Positions 16,236 through 25,929 of a DNA stretch of 35,622 bases are shown one piece after another (within the stretch, counting starts at the first letter, position 1; each line of letters begins with the position of its first letter). The notes below the pieces were generated by a model, which saw only the letters and a program-made list of their open reading frames with translations, did no database searches and had not been told where the DNA came from. The position numbers and the translations under genes are program-made. Origin of the DNA: Akkermansiaceae bacterium (GTDB lineage Bacteria; Verrucomicrobiota; Verrucomicrobiia; Verrucomicrobiales; Akkermansiaceae); contig CAIVSK010000355.1 of the NCBI GenBank assembly GCA_903908495.1, positions 1-35,622 of the forward strand. Reading direction: 5' to 3'.

Positions 16236-19200
16236 CTACATGCCAGATGCGAAGTGGTATGCTCCCGACTCGACGGCATACACTGCCGCACCGTTCTCCA
16301 TGCGCAGGAACTTCACGCCTGCGGATTTGCCCGCGGGCTTGCCGGACTCGGTCACACCGGCCTCAGCCGTGGCCGGCACATGGATCGTGGCGCTGGTGTT
16401 GGGCGGGATGGTCACGTCCATCGTCAGCCCACCAGCGGCCCGCTTCCAGTTGCAGCCGATCAGCCCGTAAACGCACTCGAACGATGTCTTGGCCCAGGTC
16501 AAGCCCTCGGCGATGGCGGGCTTGATGATGATGGTCTTGTAGCCCGCGCTGGCGGCCTTGATGCCCCCCACCCCGCCATAGAGATATTCGCCGACCGCGC
16601 CGAAGGCGTAGTGGTTGAATGAATTCATGCTGATATCTCCGAAGCCTTTGTCGGGGGTCCAACCGTTCCAGCGCTCCCACATGGTGGTGGCACCGTTTTT
16701 CACCGGAAACAACCAAGACGGATAGGTATCAGTGAGCAGCAACCGGTAAGCGACGTCATCGCGGCCGGCCGCAGCCAGCGCCGGCAACAGGCGCGGCGTG
16801 CCGATGAAGCCGGTGGCCAGATGCCAGTCGAAGCGCTTGATCTCGTCGACGAATTTGGCGGCGGCCTTGCCGCGCATATCGGCGGGGAGCAGGTCCATGG
16901 TGAAGGCCAGCGCATAGCCGGTCTGACTGCAATCCCTGAGCGAACCGTCCGCCTGGAGGAATCCCTTCACAAAGGCGGCCTTGGCCTCCTCGTGCAGCTT
17001 GATGTAACGCTTGGCATCATCATCACGACCGATGGCCTGGGCCATTTCCGCCATGATCCGCGCCAGATAGGCATGAAACGCGGTGTCCACGGCATCCTGG
17101 TTGGCACCACCCCCGGCACCGAGCCAGTCGCCGAAACCACCCACCTTGGAGATGCCATCCTTGGTCTTGCCATCCAGCCACTTCATGTAGCGTTCCATGG
17201 CGGCATAGCGTTCCGCCACAATGCGGGTATCGCCGTAGGTCCGATAGATTTGATAGGTGCACAACAGCGCGGCATCGCCCCACGCGGTGGATCCGCCGCC
17301 GCCCATGATATCAGGCACCACATGCGGGAAGCTGCCATCGGCGGACTGGTCGTCCTCGCAGGTTTGCAACCAGCGGCTGAAGAACGCCGCAATATCGAAG
17401 TTATAGGCCGCGGTGGGAACAAAAAACTGGGTATCGCCGGTCCAGCCCATCCGCTCGTCGCGCTGCGGGCAATCCGTCGGCACTTCCAGATAGTTGCCTT
17501 TTTGGCCCCAGATGACATTGCTGTAGAGCTTGTTCAAAAGTGGATAGGAGCACTCGAAATTGCCGGTGCGGCGCATCGGCGTGTGCACCACCCTGCCGGT
17601 GACCATGCCCAGATCGGGCTTCGACTTGAGTCCGCGCACCTCGACATATTGGAAACCATGATAGGTGAAGTAGGGCTCGAGGATTTCCTCGCCCTTGCCC
17701 GACAAGATATAATAGTCGGTGGCCGGACAACTGCGCAGCGCCGCGGTGTAAATGGAACCATCCGGGTTGAGCTTCTCGCCATGCCGCACCGTGATTCTCT
17801 GCCCGGCCGCGCCCCGCACCTTGAGCCGCACCCAGCCGACCATGTTCTGCCCCAGGTCAAACGTCCAGCAACCCGGCTTCGGCTCGCTGACCTTGATGGC
17901 GGCCAGCTCCTCGATGACCCGCGACGGCTCGGCCACCGAGGCCTGCACCCGGAATGCCTGCGCGTTGGCCGGGCGCTTGCCATAACTCGCCCGCACGATC
18001 TTGAGGTCCCCGCCGGTCAGATCTAACAATCCATGTTCATCCACCGTTTGGGTCTGGCGCTTGCCACCTATCTGATACTCAAGTACCAGGACCTTCACTT
18101 GGAGGGGTGCCGGATCGCCGCCAAACAGGTCGTTTTCCACCTTCAGCGAGATGCGGCCATTATTGACCGCGCGAGCCACGATGCCGGTGACGTCGGCCTG
18201 ACCTTCGGCGGTGGTGCCGGAGTCCACCGGCTTCCAGTTAGTATCATTGAAGCCGGCCTGATCCCAACCCGCCATCTCCAGGCGCGCGTCGTATTCGCAG
18301 CCGATGATGAGGTCGGCATGGCGGATCGGACCGTAGGATGCTTTCCAACTTGAATCACTGACCAGCACCTGGGTGCTGCCATCCGCCAGTTCCATCACCA
18401 ATTGCGCCAGCAATCGCGGGCGGCCGCCATACACATTGCGGCGGGCGAGATGAGCAAGGTCGCTGGCATACCAGCCGTCGCCAACAATCGCGCCGATGGC
18501 ATTGGCACCCTTTGCCACCTGCGCGGTCACGTCGTAGGTCTGGTAATGCACCCGCTTGCGGAACTCGGTCCAACCGGGAGCCAACACATCCTTGCCGACA
18601 CGCTTGCCATTCAAGTGCAGTTCATAGCTGCCCAAGGCGGTGACATAAACGGTGGCGCGCGTCACCGCCTGGGGGACGCTGAAATCCTTGCGCAGATAGG
18701 GTGCCGGCACGCGGGCAATATCGCCCAGATTGCCAAATGTATATCCGCCCGCCTCGGCATTCGGCCAGCCCGCGTCATTGAAATCGGGCCGTTGCCAACC
18801 GGGTGCCGGCGCGGAAGTAACTTTCCAGCTTTTGTCGATCGGCACCACCATGTCTGCACCGGAGGTGAATTGCACCACCAGCCGCCCGATCACTGCTGGC
18901 GGATAGGGATCGGTGTGGCTCGCCACCAGAGTCAGCACGTTGGCTCCGGCACGCAGGGCCTTGGTCGCATCGAGGCGAGCGGTGCGTTCCCAATGCGCGC
19001 CGGCGCCGATGGCCGTGCCATTGATGGCGGCCTCACAATAATGATAGGCATAGAGAGCCAGCACCGCGCGGCGGATTTCGCGCGCGGCGGGGATGTCCAC
19101 GCGTTTGCGGAAGCAGGCGGGGACCTTGATTTTATCCCCGGGCAGTTTGAACCATTGCAAGCCCTGCACATTGAACAGGCGTTCGTCCGCCGCCACCTCA

Positions 19201-19739
19201 GGTGAAGGCTGATAGGCCGCGTCGTAACCGATCCACCCGGCCGTCCAGTCGGCGGGTTGCAGCAAGCCCATGCCCCACATGGCAGGCGTGCTCCAAGCCG
19301 AGGCTTTGCCATCCTGATCCCACACCCGCACTTTCCAATCACAGTGCAGACGCGATTGCAGCGCCTTGCCCTGGTACTCGAGCTGGCTGCTCTGCGCGGC
19401 GGCCACCTTCCCGCTGTCCCACAAATCGCCCTGGTCCTGCGCGAGCAGCTGCTGGCTCGAGGCCACCAGCACCTGATAGGCCGTCTGCCGGACACCGCGC
19501 GGAATTTCACCCGGGGGATTGCCTGCCGGGGAAGCTGGATCGGCTTTCGGGCTTCCGGGCGCGGATTGCTGACCGCCCTCGGCCAGCTGCCAGCTCAAGC
19601 GTGGCTTGAGCACGTCGATGCCCAGCGGATTGTCGAGGTACTCACACCTCAGGTTCGCCGGGACGGGTGCCGACCACGCGGTCCCAGCCAGACCACCCCA
19701 CATCACCCCTGCCATGGCAATCGCCGCTAGTTTCTTCAT
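16236..19739 (-). CDS. Secreted alpha-L-rhamnosidase, glycoside hydrolase family 78
   Basis: 1167 aa from the ATG at 19739, chosen because it gives a clear signal peptide (MKKLAAIAMAGVMWGG, cleaved near TAWSA); longer frames upstream lack one. GH78 enzymes remove terminal alpha-L-rhamnose by inversion. Recognisable parts in order: N-terminal fibronectin-like strand region (DNPLGIDVLKPRLSWQL), beta-sandwich domains, and the (alpha/alpha)6 catalytic barrel beginning near residue 760. The barrel has the DCPQRDERMGWTGD signature (about 17430-17470) holding the acidic catalytic region, then WERWNGW and SFNHYAFG. It is longer than typical GH78 because of an inserted beta-rich stretch around residues 520-620. 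It probably acts on plant or algal polysaccharides outside the cell or in the periplasm. Confidence 0.93.
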   Translation of the reverse strand: MKKLAAIAMAGVMWGGLAGTAWSAPVPANLRCEYLDNPLGIDVLKPRLSWQLAEGGQQSAPGSPKADPASPAGNPPGEIPRGVRQTAYQVLVASSQQLLAQDQGDLWDSGKVAAAQSSQLEYQGKALQSRLHCDWKVRVWDQDGKASAWSTPAMWGMGLLQPADWTAGWIGYDAAYQPSPEVAADERLFNVQGLQWFKLPGDKIKVPACFRKRVDIPAAREIRRAVLALYAYHYCEAAINGTAIGAGAHWERTARLDATKALRAGANVLTLVASHTDPYPPAVIGRLVVQFTSGADMVVPIDKSWKVTSAPAPGWQRPDFNDAGWPNAEAGGYTFGNLGDIARVPAPYLRKDFSVPQAVTRATVYVTALGSYELHLNGKRVGKDVLAPGWTEFRKRVHYQTYDVTAQVAKGANAIGAIVGDGWYASDLAHLARRNVYGGRPRLLAQLVMELADGSTQVLVSDSSWKASYGPIRHADLIIGCEYDARLEMAGWDQAGFNDTNWKPVDSGTTAEGQADVTGIVARAVNNGRISLKVENDLFGGDPAPLQVKVLVLEYQIGGKRQTQTVDEHGLLDLTGGDLKIVRASYGKRPANAQAFRVQASVAEPSRVIEELAAIKVSEPKPGCWTFDLGQNMVGWVRLKVRGAAGQRITVRHGEKLNPDGSIYTAALRSCPATDYYILSGKGEEILEPYFTYHGFQYVEVRGLKSKPDLGMVTGRVVHTPMRRTGNFECSYPLLNKLYSNVIWGQKGNYLEVPTDCPQRDERMGWTGDTQFFVPTAAYNFDIAAFFSRWLQTCEDDQSADGSFPHVVPDIMGGGGSTAWGDAALLCTYQIYRTYGDTRIVAERYAAMERYMKWLDGKTKDGISKVGGFGDWLGAGGGANQDAVDTAFHAYLARIMAEMAQAIGRDDDAKRYIKLHEEAKAAFVKGFLQADGSLRDCSQTGYALAFTMDLLPADMRGKAAAKFVDEIKRFDWHLATGFIGTPRLLPALAAAGRDDVAYRLLLTDTYPSWLFPVKNGATTMWERWNGWTPDKGFGDISMNSFNHYAFGAVGEYLYGGVGGIKAASAGYKTIIIKPAIAEGLTWAKTSFECVYGLIGCNWKRAAGGLTMDVTIPPNTSATIHVPATAEAGVTESGKPAGKSAGVKFLRMENGAAVYAVESGAYHFASGM

Positions 19740-19780
19740 GTACACTCGGTTTCTACAATTCGATTTTTGCTTGTGAGAAT

Positions 19781-19799
19781 GCGCTTCACGAAGAAGCGC
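19781..19799. other. Short palindrome upstream of GH78
   Basis: GCGCTTC-ACGAA-GAAGCGC is a 7-bp perfect inverted repeat 42 bases before the GH78 start and downstream of the aat stop. With no T tract it is not an obvious terminator. Its place in the leader of the hydrolase gene makes an operator or leader hairpin possible. The rest of 19740-19906 shows nothing. Confidence 0.35.
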
Positions 19800-19906
19800 T
19801 AGGCGGGTACGCGGCATGATGAGGCGTCCTTTCAGCGGCATCGTCACAGCCGGGAGTTGCCGTCACGCCGCCAGGCTGCTGGATGGCGTGAGTTGTTGCG
19901 CGGGCC

Positions 19907-20563
19907 TCATGCCTGGGGTGGTGGGAAGGCCCCCCGTCCCAGGCCGCCATCAACCAGCAGCGCGGCGGCCAACGCCCGTTCATATTGTTTACGCGGCAAC
20001 TCATAGCCGCCAAACTGCCGCAAATGGACGGTCATCCATTGCGTATCCAACAAGACAACCCCGGCCTGGCGCAAGCCCGCCACCAACTCGACCAAGGCGA
20101 TTTTTGACGCGTCGGTTTTGCGGGAGAACATGCTCTCGCCGAAAAACGCACCGCGCAGTGCCACGCCGTACAGCCCGCCCTGCAAGCCCTCCTCATCCCA
20201 ACATTCGACCGAATGAGCGAAGCCGAGTCGGTGCAACAGCCCATAACTCTCCACGATGACCTCATTGATCCAGGTTTGCTCCCGCTGCGCGCAAGCCAGC
20301 ATCACGTCGCGGAAGGCCGTATTCCAGCGCAACTCGAAAGGCCGGCGCTTGAGCGCCCGCTGCAAGCCGTGCGGGATGTGAAACCGCTCATCCAGCGGGA
20401 TCAAGCCGCGCATTTGGGGTCGGTACCAGGAGATTTTGCCGGCCTCGGCCATCGGGAAAACCCCTTGTGCGTAGGCGTTGAGCAAAACCTCGGGTGGGAT
20501 GATATCGTCCATCGCCGGAGAGTCTGCCAGATCCAAGGGGTTTGCCAAGGCCGGAGCCGCCAA
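19907..20563 (-). CDS. aat: Leucyl/phenylalanyl-tRNA-protein transferase
   Basis: 218 aa. Aat transfers Leu or Phe from aminoacyl-tRNA to N-terminal Arg or Lys of proteins, marking them for ClpS-ClpAP degradation (bacterial N-end rule). The family core is visible: AYAQGVFPMAE near the N-terminus, RGLIPLDERFHIP, then SVECWDEEGLQGGLYGVALRGAFFGESMFSRKTDASKIAL and LDTQWMTVHLRQFGG. An in-frame ATG at 20512 (MDDIIPPEVL) is an alternative start nearer the conserved region. It is divergent from lnt with 43 bases between the starts, so the promoters must overlap. Confidence 0.93.
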   Translation of the reverse strand: MAAPALANPLDLADSPAMDDIIPPEVLLNAYAQGVFPMAEAGKISWYRPQMRGLIPLDERFHIPHGLQRALKRRPFELRWNTAFRDVMLACAQREQTWINEVIVESYGLLHRLGFAHSVECWDEEGLQGGLYGVALRGAFFGESMFSRKTDASKIALVELVAGLRQAGVVLLDTQWMTVHLRQFGGYELPRKQYERALAAALLVDGGLGRGAFPPPQA

Positions 20564-20606
20564 TTTGCAGTGGACCAGAGGTGGCGCTTCACCTCATGCT
20601 GCGGGC

Positions 20607-22415
20607 ATGCCGACGCGTAAAGCATTGATTCGATTGGCCGGTGCCCTCAGCAGCGGGTTGCTGGTGGCCGGGCTGTTCCCGCCATTCCATGCCCCGGGCT
20701 TGGCGTGGGTGGCCCTGCTGCCGCTGCTGCCGGCGCTGTGGTCGTTGGATGGGAAACGGGCCAGCTGGCAAGGCTTCGGGCTGGGGTGGCTGGCTGGCAG
20801 CGTGAGTAGTGGCGTGCAATTTTCCTGGCTAGGCGAGGTTTCGTGGGTGGCAGCGGTGTTATTACCGCTCTATCTGGGCTGTTTCTGGGGCTTGTTCGGT
20901 GCCTTCGCCGCCACCTTGGGCAACCCTTGGCACAAACACCGCGCCGCCCCGCCCGGCGGCCCCCATCACTCGCGCCGCAAACGCCTGCTCGCCGCCGTGC
21001 TACCCACCGCTCCGGGATCGCCGCGCTTGTGCCTGCGCAGCGCATTTTGTCATGGAGCGATCTGGGCCGGGCTCGAGTGGCTGCGCAGTTGGCTGTTCAG
21101 CGGCTTCGGCTGGAACCCGCTCGGCGTGGCGTTTCATGACACTCTGGTGATGGCGCAGGCGGCCGATTTGCTAGGAGCACTCGGGCTCTCGCTGCTACTG
21201 GTGTTTACCCAGGCCGTGATGGTGCAAGCCGTCTGGCGCCTGCGCTCCCCTTCCCCGGCCGGAACCCGCCGCCCGCTGTGGGATGTGGCCGTCGCCGCCC
21301 TGCTGGTAGCTCTGGTGTTGGGTTACGGGAAGGCCCGCCTCGCCAGTGAGGGCCGCCGCGAGTCCGTCAGACTGCACAGCCTGCTGGTGCAACTCAACAT
21401 CCCGCAGGATGCCGCCGAAATGCAGTGGGACGACCTGGAAATCCACCGCGCCTACGAGGACGACACCCTGGCAGCGCTCGAGGCGGTCAAACAGGCCGAT
21501 GCACTGGCCGGAAAGCCCGCTGCCCGGCAGTGGCCGGAGTGGGTGTTGTGGCCGGAAAGCGCGTTGCGCGGGCGGATCCTGCGCACTGCGGACGGCGGCT
21601 GGGGGGCTGGGCAGGACAATCTCAACACCATTGCCCAGGTCCGCGCGGCCGGCCCCTTCACGCTCATTTATGGGGCCACCGAATTGGAGGCGGAGGCCAA
21701 AGGAGACCAATTGGTAGCAACGGATGGCGGCCACATGTATAACTCGCTCGCGGTGATGGATCCGAGCGATGAATTGCAGACATTCCGCAAACACCACCTG
21801 GTGATTTTCGGCGAAACCATCCCGTTCGTCGAGTCCATGCCGTTTCTCAAGAAAATCTACGAGCAACAATCCGGCACCGACTACAACGGCTCGTTCTCCT
21901 CCGGCGATTCATTCGAGCCACTGTCCCTCAATGCCGCCGGCCAGGCCATCGGCGTGATTCCCAGCGTGTGTTTTGAAGACACCGTGCCGCGACTCACCCG
22001 CCTGTTTGCCCGGCCCGGCCCGCAAGTGATCGTCAACGTCACCAATGATGGCTGGTTCCGCCTGTCGGCAGCCGCAGCCCAACACTTCGCCAACGCCCGC
22101 TTTCGCGTCATCGAACTGCGCCGCCCGATGCTGCGCTGCGCCAATACCGGCGTCAGCGCCGCCGTTAACACCTGCGGCTCCACCGCCCACCCCGACACTG
22201 GCGCCCCCCAGGTCATCACCGATGCCAGCGGCAGCCCTTTCACCCGCCGCACTCTGCTGGCCGAACTCAACGTACCCCTCAAACCCACAGTCACCCTCTA
22301 CGCGCTTATCGGCGATGGCGGCATCATGCTGCTCGCCTCGCTCGCACTGGCCATGTCCCTGCTCACCCGCCCCCGCCCGCATCCCGACACACCGCCAGCC
22401 CACCCTCCACATTGA
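20607..22415 (+). CDS. lnt: Apolipoprotein N-acyltransferase
   Basis: 602 aa from the ATG at 20607, longer than the ~510 aa of Escherichia coli Lnt. Lnt is the inner-membrane enzyme that N-acylates the lipid-modified cysteine of lipoproteins. N-terminal transmembrane helices are followed by a nitrilase-like periplasmic domain. The catalytic triad is complete: Glu317 (WPESAL), Lys395 (FRKHHLV) and Cys455 (PSVCFED). NDGWF and the RCANTG segment are also typical. A Gly/Pro/His/Arg-rich loop near residues 110-130 is an insertion. The presence of lnt supports a diderm envelope. Confidence 0.94.
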   Translation: MPTRKALIRLAGALSSGLLVAGLFPPFHAPGLAWVALLPLLPALWSLDGKRASWQGFGLGWLAGSVSSGVQFSWLGEVSWVAAVLLPLYLGCFWGLFGAFAATLGNPWHKHRAAPPGGPHHSRRKRLLAAVLPTAPGSPRLCLRSAFCHGAIWAGLEWLRSWLFSGFGWNPLGVAFHDTLVMAQAADLLGALGLSLLLVFTQAVMVQAVWRLRSPSPAGTRRPLWDVAVAALLVALVLGYGKARLASEGRRESVRLHSLLVQLNIPQDAAEMQWDDLEIHRAYEDDTLAALEAVKQADALAGKPAARQWPEWVLWPESALRGRILRTADGGWGAGQDNLNTIAQVRAAGPFTLIYGATELEAEAKGDQLVATDGGHMYNSLAVMDPSDELQTFRKHHLVIFGETIPFVESMPFLKKIYEQQSGTDYNGSFSSGDSFEPLSLNAAGQAIGVIPSVCFEDTVPRLTRLFARPGPQVIVNVTNDGWFRLSAAAAQHFANARFRVIELRRPMLRCANTGVSAAVNTCGSTAHPDTGAPQVITDASGSPFTRRTLLAELNVPLKPTVTLYALIGDGGIMLLASLALAMSLLTRPRPHPDTPPAHPPH

Positions 22416-22510
22416 GCCGCAGGGCCGCGCAACCGCCATCCCCATGTATTGCTTGCGGCGCGCGGACGAACTGCCGGCCAAGAATCAAGGACCACCCTAT
22501 TCGCTGAAAA

Positions 22511-24466
22511 ATGCCCCCAGTTTCCAACAACATCACCTATCGCCCTGACATCGACGGACTCCGCGCCATTGCCGTTCTGGGTGTGGTGTTTTTTCACGCG
22601 GGGCTGAGGTTTCCGGGCGGCTTGCGAATTCAAGGCGGCTACGTCGGGGTGGATGTCTTCTTTGTCATCTCCGGCTTCCTGATCACCAGCCTGTTGCTCA
22701 AGGAATTGCAGCAGGGCACCTTCTCGCTGTTGAATTTCTGGGAACGCCGGGCACGCCGCATCCTGCCCGCCCTCGCCGTCGTCGTCACCGCAACTCTTGC
22801 CGCCGCTTGGTTTTTCCTGATGCCTGCCGACTACGCTGTCCTCGGAAAACAGGTGCTCGCACTTATCGGCTTTTCTTCCAATATCAAGTTCTGGCTCGAA
22901 TGCGGCTATTTCGCCGACGCCGCCGAGACCAAGCCGCTGCTGCACACCTGGTCGCTTTCACTCGAAGAGCAATTCTATCTCTTCATCCCGCTGCTGCTGG
23001 CCGGCCTCTTCCTGATCCGCAAAGCCAACTGGATCGTGCCTACCCTCGCCCTCGGCGCGCTCGTTAGTTTCGGCCTCGCCGTCTATGGTAGCTACCACGC
23101 GGCCGACGCCACCTTCTTTCTATTACCGACCCGGGCCTGGGAGCTTGCGACCGGGTCACTGCTGGCCTGCGCGCCCCCCATTGCGCAAACTCGGCTGCGC
23201 ACCCTCCTCGCGTGGTTCGGCCTGGCAGCCATTCTGGTGCCATTTTTCTGTTATGCCCCGGGCATCCGGTTTCCGGGATTGACCGCGCTGCCGCCCGTAG
23301 CCGGGGCGGCACTTCTCATCTGGAGTGGGTTTCAGCCGCCAACCGCCAGCCGCCACCTGCCAGTTCCCAACCGTCTTCTGGCCTCCCCCCCGCTGGTCTG
23401 GATCGGTCTTCTGTCCTATTCCCTATATCTCTGGCACTGGCCGCTGTTTGCGTTCCAACGATACATCGCCTATACCTCCGCATCGCGCTCCGTCCGACTG
23501 TCCCTCATTGGTGCTGCTCTCATACTGGCGTGGCTCTCGCTACGCTTCGTCGAGCGCCCGTTTCGTTCCCGCGCGCTCATCCGCTCCCGCAACCAGGTCT
23601 TTGCACTCAGCTCGGTTGTGGTGACAATGCTGACGTTCGCGGCAGTGATGCTGTGGAAAACCAACGGCGCAACGCAGCGCTTGTCTCCCGCAGTCCAGCA
23701 AATAGCTGCGGGTGCCACCGATTACGCCTTTCGCAATGGTCTCACGGCGCAAGACATCCCCAATCACCTCGTGCAACTCGGCGCGCCAACGCCCCCCCCA
23801 AAGGTGCTGGTCTGGGGCGATAGTCACGCCATGTCGATCCTGCCCGCAATCGATCTCGCCTGCACGGATGCCGGCATCGCCGCCCGGGCCGCGACGGCGC
23901 ACGCCACCGCACCGGTTCTGGGGTGGTTCAAGGACAGCAAACACGGACTCAGCGATAACGCTCCGGCGTTTAATGCCGCCGTCCTTGATTACATCAAATG
24001 CGCTGCCGCCAAGGGACTCTCTCAAGTCGTCCTTGCCGCACATTGGGAATGGTATCTGGAAGACGGCGCGGAAAACGCGCATTTTCAAGCCGCACTGTGC
24101 CAAACCGTCCGCGCCATCCAAGCGGCTGGCTGCCATGTTTTTATTCTGATAGACGTGCCTGGATTTCCGTTCAACCCTCCACGGGCGTATGTGATGAACG
24201 CCCTTCTGGGGAAGCCGACCCAACCCCTGGTGATCGACTCGGCGCAATACATGGCCGATACCGCCTTGCAACGACCCATTTTTGCAGCCTTGATCAAGAA
24301 TGGCGTAACGGTCATTGATCCGGCCGAATTCTTCACTGATGCGAGAGGGATTATCAGTCCGGTCGATCACATGGGAGCTCTCTACTTCGACAAGGATCAT
24401 CTCACCACCCATGGCAGCCAGCGGCTCAAGTCCACCTTCAACTCGATCGTGCGCTCCGGTGGTTAG
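22511..24466 (+). CDS. OafA/YrhL-type acyltransferase with C-terminal SGNH domain
   Basis: 651 aa. Acyltransferase-3 proteins move acyl groups, usually acetyl, across the inner membrane onto cell-surface sugars. The N-terminal half has the family opening YRPDIDGLRAIAVLGVVFFHA with its catalytic-type His, GYVGVDVFFVISGFLIT, and about ten transmembrane helices to residue ~380. The C-terminal half is a periplasmic SGNH hydrolase-like domain: LVWGDSHAMS (block I Ser) and DKDHLTTHG (block V Asp and His). This two-domain design matches O-antigen or peptidoglycan O-acetyltransferases. The acceptor is unknown, and no polysaccharide cluster adjoins it. Confidence 0.92.
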   Translation: MPPVSNNITYRPDIDGLRAIAVLGVVFFHAGLRFPGGLRIQGGYVGVDVFFVISGFLITSLLLKELQQGTFSLLNFWERRARRILPALAVVVTATLAAAWFFLMPADYAVLGKQVLALIGFSSNIKFWLECGYFADAAETKPLLHTWSLSLEEQFYLFIPLLLAGLFLIRKANWIVPTLALGALVSFGLAVYGSYHAADATFFLLPTRAWELATGSLLACAPPIAQTRLRTLLAWFGLAAILVPFFCYAPGIRFPGLTALPPVAGAALLIWSGFQPPTASRHLPVPNRLLASPPLVWIGLLSYSLYLWHWPLFAFQRYIAYTSASRSVRLSLIGAALILAWLSLRFVERPFRSRALIRSRNQVFALSSVVVTMLTFAAVMLWKTNGATQRLSPAVQQIAAGATDYAFRNGLTAQDIPNHLVQLGAPTPPPKVLVWGDSHAMSILPAIDLACTDAGIAARAATAHATAPVLGWFKDSKHGLSDNAPAFNAAVLDYIKCAAAKGLSQVVLAAHWEWYLEDGAENAHFQAALCQTVRAIQAAGCHVFILIDVPGFPFNPPRAYVMNALLGKPTQPLVIDSAQYMADTALQRPIFAALIKNGVTVIDPAEFFTDARGIISPVDHMGALYFDKDHLTTHGSQRLKSTFNSIVRSGG

Positions 24467-24800
24467 AGCATGGCAACTTGAGGCGCAGGGCGGAGCCAAT
24501 GGCGAGGGCACCAGCGAAATTCGCCGGGCCGAACGCGATGACCGGTGGCTGGCCCGTGGTGGTGAAAGGGACGTCGGTGCGCGCGACGCCTGTGTCGGAG
24601 TCCCGGAGCGGCAGTGTGAGGTGGCCGGGCTTGTCCCAGGCCCGCCGCATGGCCTCTGTGAAGTTCACCTGCGGCGAGGCGGCCGGCCCCTTCCCCGCCT
24701 GCCAGCACAACGGCCTGGCGTTCTTTGGCGGCACACCCGGCGTGATCTCAAATCCGACAAAAGGAGTCTGCTCCAGCAGGCTAACGCAAGTGCGTGCCAA
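24438..24800 (-). CDS. Unrecognised coding-like ORF or gene remnant
   Basis: A 120-codon minus-strand frame opening with a TTG at 24800 and ending 28 bases inside the acyltransferase gene. I do not recognise the protein. It has no signal peptide or membrane segment; segments include GFEITPGVPPKNAR and VIAFGPANFAGALAIG. My hand count gives roughly 86% G+C at third codon positions against about 64% at first and 50-55% at second positions, a pattern expected of real coding sequence in such a genome. The weak start, and the overlap at the 3' end, suggest either a small novel gene or the leftover 3' part of a lost one. Confidence 0.35.
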   Translation of the reverse strand: MARTCVSLLEQTPFVGFEITPGVPPKNARPLCWQAGKGPAASPQVNFTEAMRRAWDKPGHLTLPLRDSDTGVARTDVPFTTTGQPPVIAFGPANFAGALAIGSALRLKLPCSNHRSARSS

Positions 24801-24886
24801 GCGTTTGGGATTGTGCGCGTTTGGGATTGAGTTACCGTGGGTGGGACGTAAACTCCCGCCGTTCGTCCCGCTCGTCCAACGATTCC

Positions 24887-25855
24887 ATGACCCGCTCTAT
24901 GATTGCCCGCCTCATCGCGCTTTTCAGCGCCATTTCTCCCATGCTGGTTCACGCCCAGGCGCCGGAAAGCGTCATGGTGATGGAAGCCTATTCAGGAAAG
25001 ATCCTCATTGCCGCCAACTCGTCCGTCAGGCGACCGGTGGCCAGCCTGGCCATACTGGCGACGGCGGTTGTGGCGGTGGACTGGGCCAGTGCCACCGACT
25101 CCGACATCAGTAAATTGGTCATTACCGCGCCCCAGACGGTGGCTTTGGTGGGCGGGCTCAATCCGATGAACCTGCAACCCGGCGACACCCTGACGCTGCG
25201 CGATGCGCTGTATTCCGCGTTGCTTGGCTCGGACAGTCTTGCGGCGCTCACGATTGCCGACCACATCGGCCGCCAGATTCTCGCCAAACGCGGCAAAGCG
25301 GGCGACCCGGTGGCGGCCTTCGTCGACGAGATGAACAAACTTGCGAGTCTCGTTGGCATGACTGAGACCAAATTCACCAATCCGCACGGTTTGGAGCGGC
25401 CGAAGGCGAAAGGGTACTCGACCGCAGCGGACATGGCCCGGCTCTCGGTGTTTGCGATGCGCCGCAATGCGATTAATTTCATTGTCCGCCAGAAGGTGCG
25501 GCATATCGAGATCACAGGCACCAAGGGCAAGCAGGGGTTTCTCATCCATAATCCGAACGAATTGCTCGGCGAGGAAGGCATCCTCGGCATCAAGACCGGC
25601 GCCACGGCCGCGGCCGGCCCGTGCTTGGCCACCTGCATGGACCGCGCGCCGCTGGTACGCGCCAGACCCGATGGATCAAAGGGTGCCACCCCCCGGCGCT
25701 TGATAGTGGTCGTGCTCAACAGCCCGGATCGCTTCGGCCGCACCCGCAGCCTGCTGCAACAGGGCTGGTCGATCTACGACGCCTGGCTGGCGGACAATGC
25801 ACCCGTCAAAGACGCCGGCCGCGAGATTCTCAGCGTCCCCGCCGCCAACCCATGA
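24887..25855 (+). CDS. D-alanyl-D-alanine carboxypeptidase-like protein (peptidase S11), probably inactive
   Basis: 322 aa from the ATG at 24887, with a signal peptide (residues 1-23, ending VHA-QA). The fold is that of S11 penicillin-binding proteins (DacA/DacC type): RRPVASL-x-x around Ser53, an SxN-equivalent region near GSDSLAAL, NPHGL and GIKTGATAAAG (the KTG motif). The serine of the SxxK motif is kept, but the general-base lysine is Ile56 (codon ATA at 25052-25054; AAA to ATA is one change). The SxN motif reads S-D-S. The reading frame is otherwise intact, so this is not a decayed pseudogene. It may be a substrate-binding pseudoenzyme in peptidoglycan, or use different chemistry. Confidence 0.85.
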   Translation: MTRSMIARLIALFSAISPMLVHAQAPESVMVMEAYSGKILIAANSSVRRPVASLAILATAVVAVDWASATDSDISKLVITAPQTVALVGGLNPMNLQPGDTLTLRDALYSALLGSDSLAALTIADHIGRQILAKRGKAGDPVAAFVDEMNKLASLVGMTETKFTNPHGLERPKAKGYSTAADMARLSVFAMRRNAINFIVRQKVRHIEITGTKGKQGFLIHNPNELLGEEGILGIKTGATAAAGPCLATCMDRAPLVRARPDGSKGATPRRLIVVVLNSPDRFGRTRSLLQQGWSIYDAWLADNAPVKDAGREILSVPAANP

Positions 25856-25929
25856 TCTGAGATTGGCAGCGCAGCCCGCGGTTTCTCTCGTTTCAGCATT
25901 TCAGCATTTCTCCCCACCCCCCCCCCGCC

